Below, piece by piece: positions 1-8,979 of a stretch of 64,000 nt of DNA. Positions within the stretch are counted from its first letter, which is position 1. Every line of letters begins with the position of its first letter. The DNA lies in assembly GCA_963816745.1 (NCBI GenBank), contig CAWFLQ010000001.1:496001-560000 (forward strand). The letters are read 5' to 3'. The position numbers and the translations under genes were made by a program. This DNA comes from VAZQ01 sp963816745 (lineage in GTDB: Bacteria; Pseudomonadota; Alphaproteobacteria; Rhizobiales; Xanthobacteraceae). The notes beneath the pieces were generated by a model, which saw only the letters and a program-made list of their open reading frames with translations, was not told the DNA's origin and did no database searches.

Positions 1-520
1 CCTTGTCGAGATAGACGCCGTCGAAGCCGGCCGCGATGATCTTGTCGGTGTATTCGAAGATGATCGCCTGCCAATCGGGATGCCAGAAGCGCACTCCATA
101 GTTTCCGCGCCACTGCGGATTCTCGGGGCCGAGCCACTCTGCGGAGCGCTGCGGCCAATACCAGCGGTAGGTCTCGGCCTCACCGATGCTCATATAGGCG
201 ACGACGACCCGGCGCGAGCCATCGGGTTTGCGCTTCATCCGTTCGACCTGCGCCTTGGTGAACGGGCCGTTCTCGCCGCTGTAGTCGATCACGACCATAT
301 CGGCGGACGACTTGGCGATGGCGCTCGGATTGATGTCCTGGAGCTGGTAGTGCCAGCTCTTCATTTTCTTCTCGGCTGGCGCCGTAGCGGTCGTGCGCCG
401 GCCATCGGTCGGATTGTCCGCGCTGAATGCGCCGGTGGCGCTCCAGGCGAGCACATTCAATGTGACGCATGCGCATGCGATGGCGCGCACGGCCGCTCGA
501 TGAAGTCTGTTGTTGTTCAT
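1..520 (-). CDS. Secreted TM1410/MJ1477-type glycoside hydrolase, 5' part (runs off the window)
   Basis: The minus strand is open from an ATG at 520 to the window edge, about 173 residues. The product starts with a signal peptide (basic start, then hydrophobic AIACACVTLNVLAWSATGAF). The mature part shows family landmarks: WHYQLQDINPSAIAKS, DMVVIDYS, the VERMKRKPDGSRR segment, VAYMSIGEAETYRWYW and GFDGVYLDK, which is the end of a TIM-barrel strand. These match the MJ1477/TM1410 putative glycoside hydrolases related to GH114 endo-alpha-1,4-polygalactosaminidase. The substrate is not known. An exported enzyme acting on galactosamine-containing exopolysaccharide is the inference. The 3' part lies outside the window. 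The upstream 500 bases hold no other strong gene. Confidence 0.85.
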   Translation of the reverse strand, partial: MNNNRLHRAAVRAIACACVTLNVLAWSATGAFSADNPTDGRRTTATAPAEKKMKSWHYQLQDINPSAIAKSSADMVVIDYSGENGPFTKAQVERMKRKPDGSRRVVVAYMSIGEAETYRWYWPQRSAEWLGPENPQWRGNYGVRFWHPDWQAIIFEYTDKIIAAGFDGVYLDK

Positions 521-589
521 TGTCGAATTCCTTCAATCAACTGATGTCGATGCGCGCATTCATTCCCCCGCGCGCGGTGAGTCACAACT

Positions 590-651
590 GCACAAAATTG
601 GTCGCGTCACCCGCTAACGTGTACAAAAATGGTCGCGTCGCTCGTTAACGC
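590..651. repeat. Two tandem, diverged 31-base units
   Basis: Two adjacent units share ACAAAA, then TGGTCGCGTC and then CG(C/T)TAACG. The first starts near 590 and the second near 621. They lie 70 bases upstream of the hydrolase start. Function is unknown; the spacing of three helical turns would suit a protein-binding direct repeat. Confidence 0.5.
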
Positions 652-775
652 GGGATCCGAAGCGCCTGTTCCGACGTGATCGGAGTTTTGCGATACGGCG
701 ACTTACGACGACAGATGGACCAAAACAAACGACGGGCCGAACAACGCCCGTCGCGCCGGTGGCTAATACGTCCAT
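614..775 (-). CDS. Possible 53-residue leader-like ORF containing a hairpin
   Basis: An ATG at 775 is preceded by AGGAGA at good spacing. The reading frame (MDVLATGATGVVRPVVCFG...) runs 53 codons but becomes very Arg-rich after codon 25. Inside it, 731-752 forms a 7-bp GC-rich hairpin (GACGGGC/GCCCGTC) followed on the minus strand by GTTTGTTTTG, which resembles an intrinsic terminator. A short leader with an attenuator is one reading, chance is another. It is not recognised as any family. The rest of 521-1037 holds only the tandem repeat and no convincing gene. Confidence 0.25.
   Translation of the reverse strand: MDVLATGATGVVRPVVCFGPSVVVSRRIAKLRSRRNRRFGSRVNERRDHFCTR
731..752 (-). terminator. 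Terminator-like hairpin with T-rich tail
   Basis: The arms GACGGGC and GCCCGTC pair perfectly around an 8-base loop. On the minus strand the tail is GTTTGTTTTGG. It could be an intrinsic terminator or attenuator upstream of the hydrolase gene at 520. Confidence 0.4.
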
Positions 776-1037
776 GGTTCGGGTCTCCTGATCTTCGCGA
801 TCGGTTTCCCTCGTTGACCGGCGTCTCCTCCCTATCTCACGCAAACAAGCGAGACGGCCGACTAACCACTGCCTTTGGCCAAAAAGGGCCGGCGTGTTCA
901 CGATCCCGTGCGAAAAGTTCCATTCCGCCGGTCGCGAAGGAAAAGTGCCGCCTTTTCAGGCGCTCCCGACGGTTAACCAAGACATGCGAATCGCACAATG
1001 CTGCAATGATGTGCCGGACAGAGCCGAGATTCCAGTG

Positions 1038-1697
1038 TCAAGGCTCCAGATAGCCGAGCACGACGTCGAGCACGTGCTGACTGCGCGCGGCGAGCTCGTC
1101 GCGGGCGGAGAAGTCGCGGCCGAAAATGGTCGAGAGCGTGTAGCGGTTCGAGAAGTAGAAGAAGCCGAGCGCCGCGATGCTGATATAGAGCTGGACCGGA
1201 TCGACGCCCCTGCGGAACGTGCCCGACGCGGCGCCGCGCTCGAGCAGCGTCGAGATCATGCCGACGAGCGGCGAATGCAGCTCGCGAATGCGGCGCGACT
1301 TCTTCAGATAGCTGGCGCGGTTGAGGTTCTCGGTGGCGAGCAGGCTGAGGAATTCCGGGTGTTCGATGAAATAGCGCCAGGTGAATTGAATCAGCTCGCG
1401 CATGCCTTCCACGGGGTCGCGCTCGACGACGTTGAGGCCGATCTCGGCCGTACGGATAGCGGCGTAGGCGGTCTCCAGCACCGCGAGATAGAGTCCCTCC
1501 TTGTTGCCGAAGTAATGATAAATCATCCGCTTGTTGGCGCCGGAGCGCCGCGCGATGGCATCGACCCGCGCGCCCTTGAGGCCCTTGGTCGTGAACTCCT
1601 CGGTCGCGGCGGCGAGGATCGTCGCGCGCGTGCGCGCGGGATCGCGGCCCCCCGCAGGGCGCCGGCGCGCCGCCGGCCTGCTCACGCGAGCGTCCAT
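1038..1697 (-). CDS. TetR/AcrR-family transcriptional regulator
   Basis: A 219-residue one-component repressor. After a basic, Arg-rich start, residues about 22-70 form the TetR helix-turn-helix domain (TRATILAAATEEFTTKGL, then DAIARRSGANKRMIYHYF with the typical YHYF end of the recognition helix). The rest is an all-helical ligand and dimer domain (for example ELIQFTWRYFIEHPEF). It is the last gene of the minus-strand cluster that encodes the carbohydrate ABC importer, 90 bases behind a permease, so local control of that transporter is inferred but not shown. The ligand is unknown. The length fits the family. Confidence 0.9.
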   Translation of the reverse strand: MDARVSRPAARRRPAGGRDPARTRATILAAATEEFTTKGLKGARVDAIARRSGANKRMIYHYFGNKEGLYLAVLETAYAAIRTAEIGLNVVERDPVEGMRELIQFTWRYFIEHPEFLSLLATENLNRASYLKKSRRIRELHSPLVGMISTLLERGAASGTFRRGVDPVQLYISIAALGFFYFSNRYTLSTIFGRDFSARDELAARSQHVLDVVLGYLEP

Positions 1698-1786
1698 CCG
1701 CAGTCAGACCCCATGATGTCCCCGGCTACCCTAATCTCGGCGGACGGACAAGGCCTTGCGCGACGCATGGACGGCGGCACGCGCCG

Positions 1787-2716
1787 CTATTCCTTGACCG
1801 CCCCGGTCATGGCCGAGACGTAGTGCTCGACGAAGAAGGCGTAGAGGATCACCAGCGGCAGCGAGCCCACCAGCGCGCCCGCCATCAGCGAGCCCCAGCG
1901 ATAGATGTCGCCGTCGACGAACTCGTTGACGATCGCGACCGGCACCGTCTTGTGGTGGCTCGAGGAGATGAAGGTGAGCGCATAGATGAACTCGTTCCAG
2001 CACAGCGTGAAGCAGAAGATGAAGGCCGAGATCAGCCCCGGTATCGCCAGCGGCAGCACGATCTTGGTGAGGATCTGCCAGCGGCTGGCGCCGTCGATCA
2101 GCGCGCATTCCTCGAGCTCGAACGGGATGGTCTTGAAATAGCCCATCAGCAGCCAGGTCGAGAACGGGATCAGGATCGTGGGATAGGTCAGGATCAGCGC
2201 AAACGGCGTATCGAACAGCCCGTACTGGAAGACGACGGTGGAGAGGGGGATGAACAGGATCGACGGCGGAATGAGATAGGCGAGGAAGATCGCGCCGCCG
2301 ACCCATTGCGCGCCCTTGTAGCGCAGCCGCACGATCGCGTAGGCCGCGAGCACGCTGGCGATGATCGACAGCACGGTCGCGCCGACCGCGACCAGCATCG
2401 TGTTCCAAAGCCAGAGCGGATAATAGGTATCGAACAGCAGCTTGTGGATGTGCTTGAAGGTCGGCGTCCAGGTCCAGAACGGATTGAAGCGCTCCAGATC
2501 GAGCAATTGCTCGTCCGGCTTGATGGCGGTGAGCGACATCCAATAGAACGGGAACAGCAGCACGAGCAGGATCAGCGACAGCGGCAGGTAGAGCGTGACG
2601 AGGCGCCGGGGCAGCGTCTCCAGATAGCTCATGCCCTCGGTGTGATCGGCCGCGACCGATGACCCCGTGAGGACGGCTTTCGGACTTGCCACCTTGGGGA
2701 CGAGCGCGTCAGTCAT
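1787..2716 (-). CDS. Carbohydrate-type ABC transporter permease (MalG-like)
   Basis: A 309-residue inner-membrane permease of the CUT1 group. Six hydrophobic segments are visible (for example LYLPLSLILLVLLFPFYWM at about 42-60). The cytoplasmic EAA loop that contacts the ATPase is clear near residue 200 (ELEECALIDGASRWQILTKI). It pairs with the MalF-like permease directly upstream. The start ATG has the sequence GCAGGGGGAAAACA before it, which is a duplicated copy of the upstream gene's 3' end. Family membership is certain; the sugar or polyol transported is unknown. Confidence 0.93.
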   Translation of the reverse strand: MTDALVPKVASPKAVLTGSSVAADHTEGMSYLETLPRRLVTLYLPLSLILLVLLFPFYWMSLTAIKPDEQLLDLERFNPFWTWTPTFKHIHKLLFDTYYPLWLWNTMLVAVGATVLSIIASVLAAYAIVRLRYKGAQWVGGAIFLAYLIPPSILFIPLSTVVFQYGLFDTPFALILTYPTILIPFSTWLLMGYFKTIPFELEECALIDGASRWQILTKIVLPLAIPGLISAFIFCFTLCWNEFIYALTFISSSHHKTVPVAIVNEFVDGDIYRWGSLMAGALVGSLPLVILYAFFVEHYVSAMTGAVKE

Positions 2717-2830
2717 TGTTTTCCCCCTGCTGCCATTTTCGGCACCGCGCGCGGGGCTTGCCCCGTTCGCGGCACAAAAAAACGCAGCGGCGGCCCAGAT
2801 CAGTCATTGCTTTCCCCCTGCTGCCATTTC
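2708..2830. repeat. Duplicated gene junction flanking a short palindromic insert
   Basis: On the minus strand AAATGGCAGCAGGGGGAAA followed by (G/A)CAATGACTGA occurs twice, at about 2801-2829 and 2709-2737. The first copy carries the stop of the upstream permease, the second the ribosome site and start of the downstream one. Between them lie about 64 bases with an imperfect GC-rich palindrome. Ancestrally the genes probably overlapped as ATGACTGA. Confidence 0.7.
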
Positions 2831-3795
2831 CGTCGCTGCAGCCCGAACCAGGAGATCAGGATCGCGGCGAGCAGGAACGGAATCATCGCGGTGGCGATGG
2901 CCGAACCTTCGCCGAGATAGCCGCCGCCGATGGCGCGCTGGTAGCCGAGCGTCGCCATCAGGTGGGTGGCATTGGCGGGGCCGCCGCGGGTCAAGACCCA
3001 GATCAGCTGGAAATCGGTGAAGGTGAACAGCACCGAGAAGGTCATCACCACGGCGATGATGGGGGTGAGCAACGGATAGGTGACGTAGCGGAACATCTGC
3101 CAGCGGCTGGCGCCGTCGATGGTGGCGGCTTCGTAGAGCGAGGGCGACACGGTCTGCAGCCCCGCGAGCAGCGTGATCGCGATGAACGGCACGCCGCGCC
3201 AGATATTGGCGAAGATCACGGACCAGCGCGCGTTCCAGGTGTCGCCGAGGAAGTCGATATTGGTCGCGATCAGCCCGAGCTTGCGCAGCGACCAGGACAC
3301 GATCGAGAACTGGCTGTCGAAGATCCACCAGAAGGCGATGGCGGAGAGCACGGTCGGCACGATGAAGGGGATGAGCACGAGTGCGCGGATGATCGCCTTG
3401 AACGGCATGTGCTGGTTGAGCAGCAGCGCGAGATAGAGGCCGACCGCGAATTTGATGGCGCTCGCCACGCCGGTATAGAGCAGCGTGTTGAACACCGAGA
3501 GCCAGAATACCGAATCGTCCCACAGCCACTCGTAGTTCTCGAAGCCGATGAAATTGCCGCTACGGCCGATGCGCGCGTCGGTGAACGAGAGCCAGATGCC
3601 GAGCCCGAGCGGATAGGCCAGGAACAGGAGCAGGAACGCCGCCGCCGGCAGCATGAACCACAGGCCCAACCAATGACGGTTGACCTTGAGCCGGTCCCAC
3701 GCGGCGACGTCGCCGATGGGCGCTCGGGCGATTGCGGGCTTGAGGCAAGATCGGCCATCTAGATCACGTTCAACTCGGTTCGATTGTTCGATCAT
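2800..3795 (-). CDS. Carbohydrate-type ABC transporter permease (MalF-like)
   Basis: A 331-residue permease with an N-terminal extension, six or more membrane segments (WFMLPAAAFLLLFLAYPLG is the first) and the EAA loop LYEAATIDGASRWQMF near residue 235. It forms the membrane heterodimer with the MalG-like product. I chose the ATG at 3795, preceded by GGCAGG; a GTG at 3816 in the same frame is an alternative. The gene ends inside a 29-base direct repeat shared with the next gene's leader. Substrate unknown. Confidence 0.9.
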   Translation of the reverse strand: MIEQSNRVERDLDGRSCLKPAIARAPIGDVAAWDRLKVNRHWLGLWFMLPAAAFLLLFLAYPLGLGIWLSFTDARIGRSGNFIGFENYEWLWDDSVFWLSVFNTLLYTGVASAIKFAVGLYLALLLNQHMPFKAIIRALVLIPFIVPTVLSAIAFWWIFDSQFSIVSWSLRKLGLIATNIDFLGDTWNARWSVIFANIWRGVPFIAITLLAGLQTVSPSLYEAATIDGASRWQMFRYVTYPLLTPIIAVVMTFSVLFTFTDFQLIWVLTRGGPANATHLMATLGYQRAIGGGYLGEGSAIATAMIPFLLAAILISWFGLQRRKWQQGESND

Positions 3796-3841
3796 AGTGC
3801 CTGCCGCGAATCCCACCTTGCGTCCGCTGTGGTCGTTTACG

Positions 3842-3960
3842 CCCTCTCCCCTTGCGGAGAGGGCAGTTCGGTGGCGCCATAGGCGATGACGGGTGAGGGG
3901 GTGGTTCGCAAAGTCACGAAGTTGACCCTCACCCCAACCCTCTCCCGCAAGGGGAGAGGG
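3842..3960. repeat. Two related palindromes of the CCCTCTCCC/GGGAGAGGG type
   Basis: Hairpins at 3842-3863 (CCCTCTCCCC TTGCGGAGAGGG) and 3937-3960 (CCCTCTCCCGCAAGGGGAGAGGG) lie in the gap between the solute receptor and the MalF-like gene. Similar elements recur at 36660-36700 and 55950-56115. They look like dispersed REP-type elements and may stop or stabilise transcripts. Confidence 0.7.
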
Positions 3961-4001
3961 GGCTCACCGAGTCTCGGCACGAGCGTCGCTCATTCCTCCC
4001 A

Positions 4002-5321
4002 TCAGCGATAAAGTCGTTGCGCCTGGCGCTCGGCGATCTTGATCGCGCCCTTGGGGTCCTCGCGGCCGGTGCAGACATTGGCGAACATGTCGACCACGAT
4101 GAAATCGGCGAGCGCGGCGGCGGCTTTTTCGCCGACCGAGCCGAGCCCGCCGGCGGTGAGCGTGCGCTTGGCGGCCTCGCGGAAGATCGTGTTCTTGGGA
4201 TCGACGGTCCAGATCGGATTGTTGTCGTAGGCGTTGAGCGGATGGGTGAGATACCCGACCGATGCCTCCAGCCACTTGTTGTATTGATCCGCCTCCAGCA
4301 GGTACGCGATCAGCGCTTTGCAGGCCTGCGGATACTTGGTGTACGTCATCGCCAAGGTGGGAAAGCAGACATGGAATTCGGTCGGCTTGCCGACCGGTCC
4401 GACCGGCCACAGCGCGTGGTCCATGTCCTCGGCGATCTCCTTCTTGGTGGCGTCGCGTTTGGCCGCGGCGTAGATCGAGATGCCGTTGTTGGTCCAGGAC
4501 ACCTCGCCGGCGAGGAAGGCCTTGTTGTTGAAGGCGTCGTTCCATGCCGCCACCCCCGGGATCATGTTGTCGAAGAGCTGCTTGGCGTATTCGAGCGCCT
4601 TGATGGTCTCGGGCGAGTTGAGGATCACCTTGTCCTTGGCGTCGACCACATTGCCGCCGTGCGCCCACAGGCACCAATGCACCCAGCAATTGCCGTCGCC
4701 GGTGGCGTGGCCGAGCGCCATGCCGCCGGGCGTATTGTTGCGCTTGGTGGCCTTGGCGTATTCCAGGAATGCGTCGGTGGTCTCCGGGAATTTCGAGAAG
4801 CCCGCCTTCTTCAACGCGGAGATGCGGTAATTCAGCATGTTGCCGCCAAAGCAGATCGGAATGGCGATCCACTTGTTGCCACTCTTGCCGTAGGTCACCG
4901 CGGTCGGCACCCATCCGCCGTATTTCTTACCGAGATAGTCGGCGACGTCGGTGACGTCGACGCATTTCTGGGGGAACAGGTGGGGCAGCGAGAACAGGCC
5001 CCAGAACAGATCCGGGCCGGCATTGGTGTTGGCCGCTACCGAGGCCTTGGGCGGGATGTCCTCGTAGGATTCCCGGGTGACTGCGACCTTGACGCCGGTC
5101 GCCTTGGTGAAGGCGTCGAGCAGCGCGACGAAGGCATCGTCCTCGGATTGCACGAAATACTTCCAGCGCAGCATCGAGAGCTGCGCGCCCTTCTCCGGTT
5201 TCCACGGCGCGGTCTGCGCCCAGGCTTTCGCCCATTCGGTGAGCCCCGAGCCTGCGAGCGCGCCGGTCGCGGCGAGAGCGGTGCCGCCTTTCACCAGGGT
5301 ACGGCGGGTGAACATGGTCAT
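4002..5321 (-). CDS. Extracellular solute-binding protein of the carbohydrate ABC importer (Tat-exported)
   Basis: A 439-residue periplasmic receptor, family 1 type. It begins with a twin-arginine signal (FTRRTLVKGGTALAATGALA) and has an Ala-x-Ala-like cleavage zone near WAQTAPWK. The long two-lobed domain with repeated Trp/Tyr patches suits sugar or polyol binding. It is first to be bound in the import route served by the two permeases and the ATPase around it. The ATPase gene ends 18 bases upstream, so the four genes are likely one transcript. The ligand cannot be read from sequence. Confidence 0.9.
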   Translation of the reverse strand: MTMFTRRTLVKGGTALAATGALAGSGLTEWAKAWAQTAPWKPEKGAQLSMLRWKYFVQSEDDAFVALLDAFTKATGVKVAVTRESYEDIPPKASVAANTNAGPDLFWGLFSLPHLFPQKCVDVTDVADYLGKKYGGWVPTAVTYGKSGNKWIAIPICFGGNMLNYRISALKKAGFSKFPETTDAFLEYAKATKRNNTPGGMALGHATGDGNCWVHWCLWAHGGNVVDAKDKVILNSPETIKALEYAKQLFDNMIPGVAAWNDAFNNKAFLAGEVSWTNNGISIYAAAKRDATKKEIAEDMDHALWPVGPVGKPTEFHVCFPTLAMTYTKYPQACKALIAYLLEADQYNKWLEASVGYLTHPLNAYDNNPIWTVDPKNTIFREAAKRTLTAGGLGSVGEKAAAALADFIVVDMFANVCTGREDPKGAIKIAERQAQRLYR

Positions 5322-5339
5322 GTGTCGTTTCCTCCGTTA

Positions 5340-6407
<1,068 letters not shown>

Positions 6408-6593
6408 GTACTCCTCCTGGTACGTGACTACGCGTCCTTACCGGCTTGTTCTCGTTCTCAATTGAGCCGCTGGACCGTCTTTTTGAGCTCCCGAACCTGC
6501 GCAAGAGGCCCGGCCGCGCTAGCCGGGCGCCGCAATTGAAGGGGATTATGGAGGCAATATCAATTCCCCGTTGGTCGGAGATTTCTCCGGGCA

Positions 6594-7700
6594 CTATCCT
6601 TTCAATCGTGGAAACAGACCAATCGCGTTGCCGCGTGCGATCGCCTGCACGTCGGTGGGCGCAAGCCCAAGGTTCCGCAGCCCGTTCGCGGTATCGTCGA
6701 TCGCCACCAGCGGAAAGTCGGTACCGAACATGATCTGCGAGGTCGGCACCATATTGGTGATCGCGGCGATCGACGGCTTGTAGGCGGCGTTGGCGATCTC
6801 GTAATAAAGCCGCTTGAGCTCGTAGTCGAAGCCGTTCGGCACCTTGTCCTTGAACGCAGGCAGCGTGCTGTAATGCTCGATGCGTCCGGCGACCATCGGC
6901 AACGTTCCGCCGGCATGCGAGAAGATGAAGCGGATGTCGGGCATCCGGCTGAGCGAGCCGGAGAAGATGAGGCTCAGGATCGTCCGCGTGGTGTCCTGCT
7001 GGAACTCCGAGAAGAACGGCGGGACATAGGACATCAAGCTCGTGCAGCACAGCGGCGAGGACGGATGCACGTAGACGACCGCCTTGCGCCGGTTGAGCTC
7101 GGCCAGCACGGGCGCGAAGGCGGGATCGCCGAGCCACTTGTCGCCGTAACTCGTCATCAGCCCGATGCCGTCGGCCTTGAGCACGTCGAAGGCGTATTCG
7201 ATCTCCTTGAGGCTGCCGTCGGTGTCCGGCACCGGTACCGTGGCGAACAGGCCGAAGCGGCCGGGATGGTCCTTCACGATCTGCATGGCGTAGTCGTTGA
7301 AGGCGCGGGACAGGCGGCGTCCCTGCGGCACATCGCCGAAAAAGATGCCGGGCGTGGTCATCGAGATGATGGCGGTCTCGACTCCGTTGCGGTCCATCGC
7401 CTCCACCGCCTTCTGCGGCGACCAGCCGTACCAGGTCGGGATGATGCGGCCGCCGCCCTGCGCGGCGATGCGGTCCTTGACCTCCTCGAACCAGAACGGC
7501 GGCACGATGTGGTGGTGCACGTCGATGAGCTTGGGTGCGGCTGACGCCTGCGCCAGGACGGCCGGTGCGGCCAGCACCGAAGTGGCACCGAGCCCGACTG
7601 CGGTCGCCAGAAACTCGCGCCGCGAGGGACTGCAGAAGGTGCAGGTCACCGCATGCCGATTGGCCGGGGTGCTGGCGCGATAATGACGGCTGATGAGCAT
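6594..7700 (-). CDS. Exported amidohydrolase of the ACMSD-like (Amidohydro_2) family
   Basis: A 368-residue metal-dependent hydrolase or decarboxylase. An extended N-terminus contains a twin-arginine motif (SRREFLATAVGLGATSVLA), so export by Tat is likely. The catalytic domain starts with the metal motif DVHHHIVPP, has a later His in FSHAGGTLP and the catalytic Asp in MFGTDFPL. This is the TIM-barrel family of aminocarboxymuconate-semialdehyde decarboxylase and related enzymes. The substrate is unknown. It lies divergent from the NitT/TauT receptor at 7962, with about 260 bases of shared upstream DNA. Confidence 0.88.
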   Translation of the reverse strand: MLISRHYRASTPANRHAVTCTFCSPSRREFLATAVGLGATSVLAAPAVLAQASAAPKLIDVHHHIVPPFWFEEVKDRIAAQGGGRIIPTWYGWSPQKAVEAMDRNGVETAIISMTTPGIFFGDVPQGRRLSRAFNDYAMQIVKDHPGRFGLFATVPVPDTDGSLKEIEYAFDVLKADGIGLMTSYGDKWLGDPAFAPVLAELNRRKAVVYVHPSSPLCCTSLMSYVPPFFSEFQQDTTRTILSLIFSGSLSRMPDIRFIFSHAGGTLPMVAGRIEHYSTLPAFKDKVPNGFDYELKRLYYEIANAAYKPSIAAITNMVPTSQIMFGTDFPLVAIDDTANGLRNLGLAPTDVQAIARGNAIGLFPRLKG

Positions 7701-7961
7701 ATCGGAGATCTCCCCAACTTCGAACGTCTCTTATTGTTGCTCGTCACATCGACGATGGGCGATGCCTGTCGCCGGCCTCTACGCTGGTGAGCTCGAGCAT
7801 CGCGCGACCGTCGGTTGCGGATCGAATGTATCGGGATGGTCTGCTCCCTTCCAGACATGGATTCGGTCAGGACGGACAATTCGCTGCAGGCTCAAGTCTG
7901 GACACTGCCGAGTACGAATGCTGTGATGTCCCGCATAAAGGCTACGCAACGGGAGGATACA

Positions 7962-8933
7962 GTGCTTGAACCACAGATTGTGCCGCGATTTCGCGGCGCT
8001 CTTGTTGCCTTGACGATTGCCGCAATCTCCATCGTCTCCCTCGGCGCCTCGTCGCCCGCGCTGACGCAGGAGAAGACCAAGATACGCGCCGCATATGTGC
8101 CGGTCGCGACCTGGCTGCCGCTCTGGGTGGCCAAGGACATGGGCGTGTTCGAGAAGAACGGCCTCGACGTTTCCCTGACGAGCTTTCCGATCCTCGCACT
8201 GCTGCCGCCGACGGTAGGCAAGCAGTTCGACCTCGCGCCGACCACGGCTCCAGATCTGTTGAACGCAGTCGCCAGCGGCCTCAAGCTCGTCGCCGTCGCC
8301 GGCGGGACGGTCGAGCTCAGCAGCAACCAGTCGTACCAGGTCATCGTTCGCCCCGACAGCGGGATCAATTCCCCGAAGGATCTGAACGGCAAGCGGATCG
8401 GCACGTCGGCCATAGCGTCGGTCATGCACGTCGCTGATCTGCATTGGCTCAAGGCCAACGGCGCCGACCCCGCTTCGATCATTCCGGTCGAGGTCCCGTT
8501 CACCAGCATGATGGACCAGCTCAAGGCCGGCCGCGTTGACGCGGTCGAGGCGTTGCAGCCGTTCGTCGGCCAGATGCTGGCCGCCGGCTACAAGTCGCTC
8601 GGCGACCCGCTGCTGTCGGTCGGCGACCCCGTCCTGTTTCCGTTCTGGATGGCGGAGACGGGCTGGGCCAACGCCAATCGCGACGTGATCAAGAGGTGGA
8701 TCGTTTCCCTCGAACAAGCGCTCGCCATGATCAAGAGCGACGACAAGATGGCGCGCGAGGTGCTGGCGAAATACACGGGCCTGCCGGCCCAGATCGTCGC
8801 CCGCATTCCCTATCCGGCCTATCAGTTCTCGATCAATCCGGGACAACTCGCGGTCTGGAAGGACGTGCTGGTCTCGCAGGGCAGGCCGGTGACGAATGTC
8901 AACGTCAAGGCACTGGTCGTGACCGCGGATTGA
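7962..8933 (+). CDS. ABC transporter substrate-binding protein (NMT1/SsuA/TauA-like)
   Basis: Receptor of a NitT/TauT-type importer, 323 residues. The reading frame is open further upstream, but the GTG at 7962 has GGGAGG six bases before it and directly precedes a signal peptide (RGALVALTIAAISIVSLGA), so I prefer that start. The mature protein opens with KIRAAYVPVATWLPLWVAKD, the usual start of NMT1-like receptors, and has the SPKDLNGKRIGTS motif. It begins a plus-strand operon with a hydrolase, an ATPase and two permeases. The ligand is probably a small aromatic, sulfonate or nitrogen compound; this is inference. Confidence 0.88.
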   Translation: MLEPQIVPRFRGALVALTIAAISIVSLGASSPALTQEKTKIRAAYVPVATWLPLWVAKDMGVFEKNGLDVSLTSFPILALLPPTVGKQFDLAPTTAPDLLNAVASGLKLVAVAGGTVELSSNQSYQVIVRPDSGINSPKDLNGKRIGTSAIASVMHVADLHWLKANGADPASIIPVEVPFTSMMDQLKAGRVDAVEALQPFVGQMLAAGYKSLGDPLLSVGDPVLFPFWMAETGWANANRDVIKRWIVSLEQALAMIKSDDKMAREVLAKYTGLPAQIVARIPYPAYQFSINPGQLAVWKDVLVSQGRPVTNVNVKALVVTAD

Positions 8934-8979
8934 GCGGCGGCCGCCCTCCACCCGCAACGCACGCAAGGAAAGCCTGACT

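Noticed and set aside
80..544. A 154-codon plus-strand frame at the left end
   Set aside because: The minus strand of the same bases encodes a recognisable TM1410-type hydrolase with a signal peptide, so the plus frame is a shadow.
676..1053. Plus-strand frame in the 521-1037 gap
   Set aside because: Basic, low-complexity translation with no ribosome site and no family; it overlaps the hairpin and the TetR 3' end.
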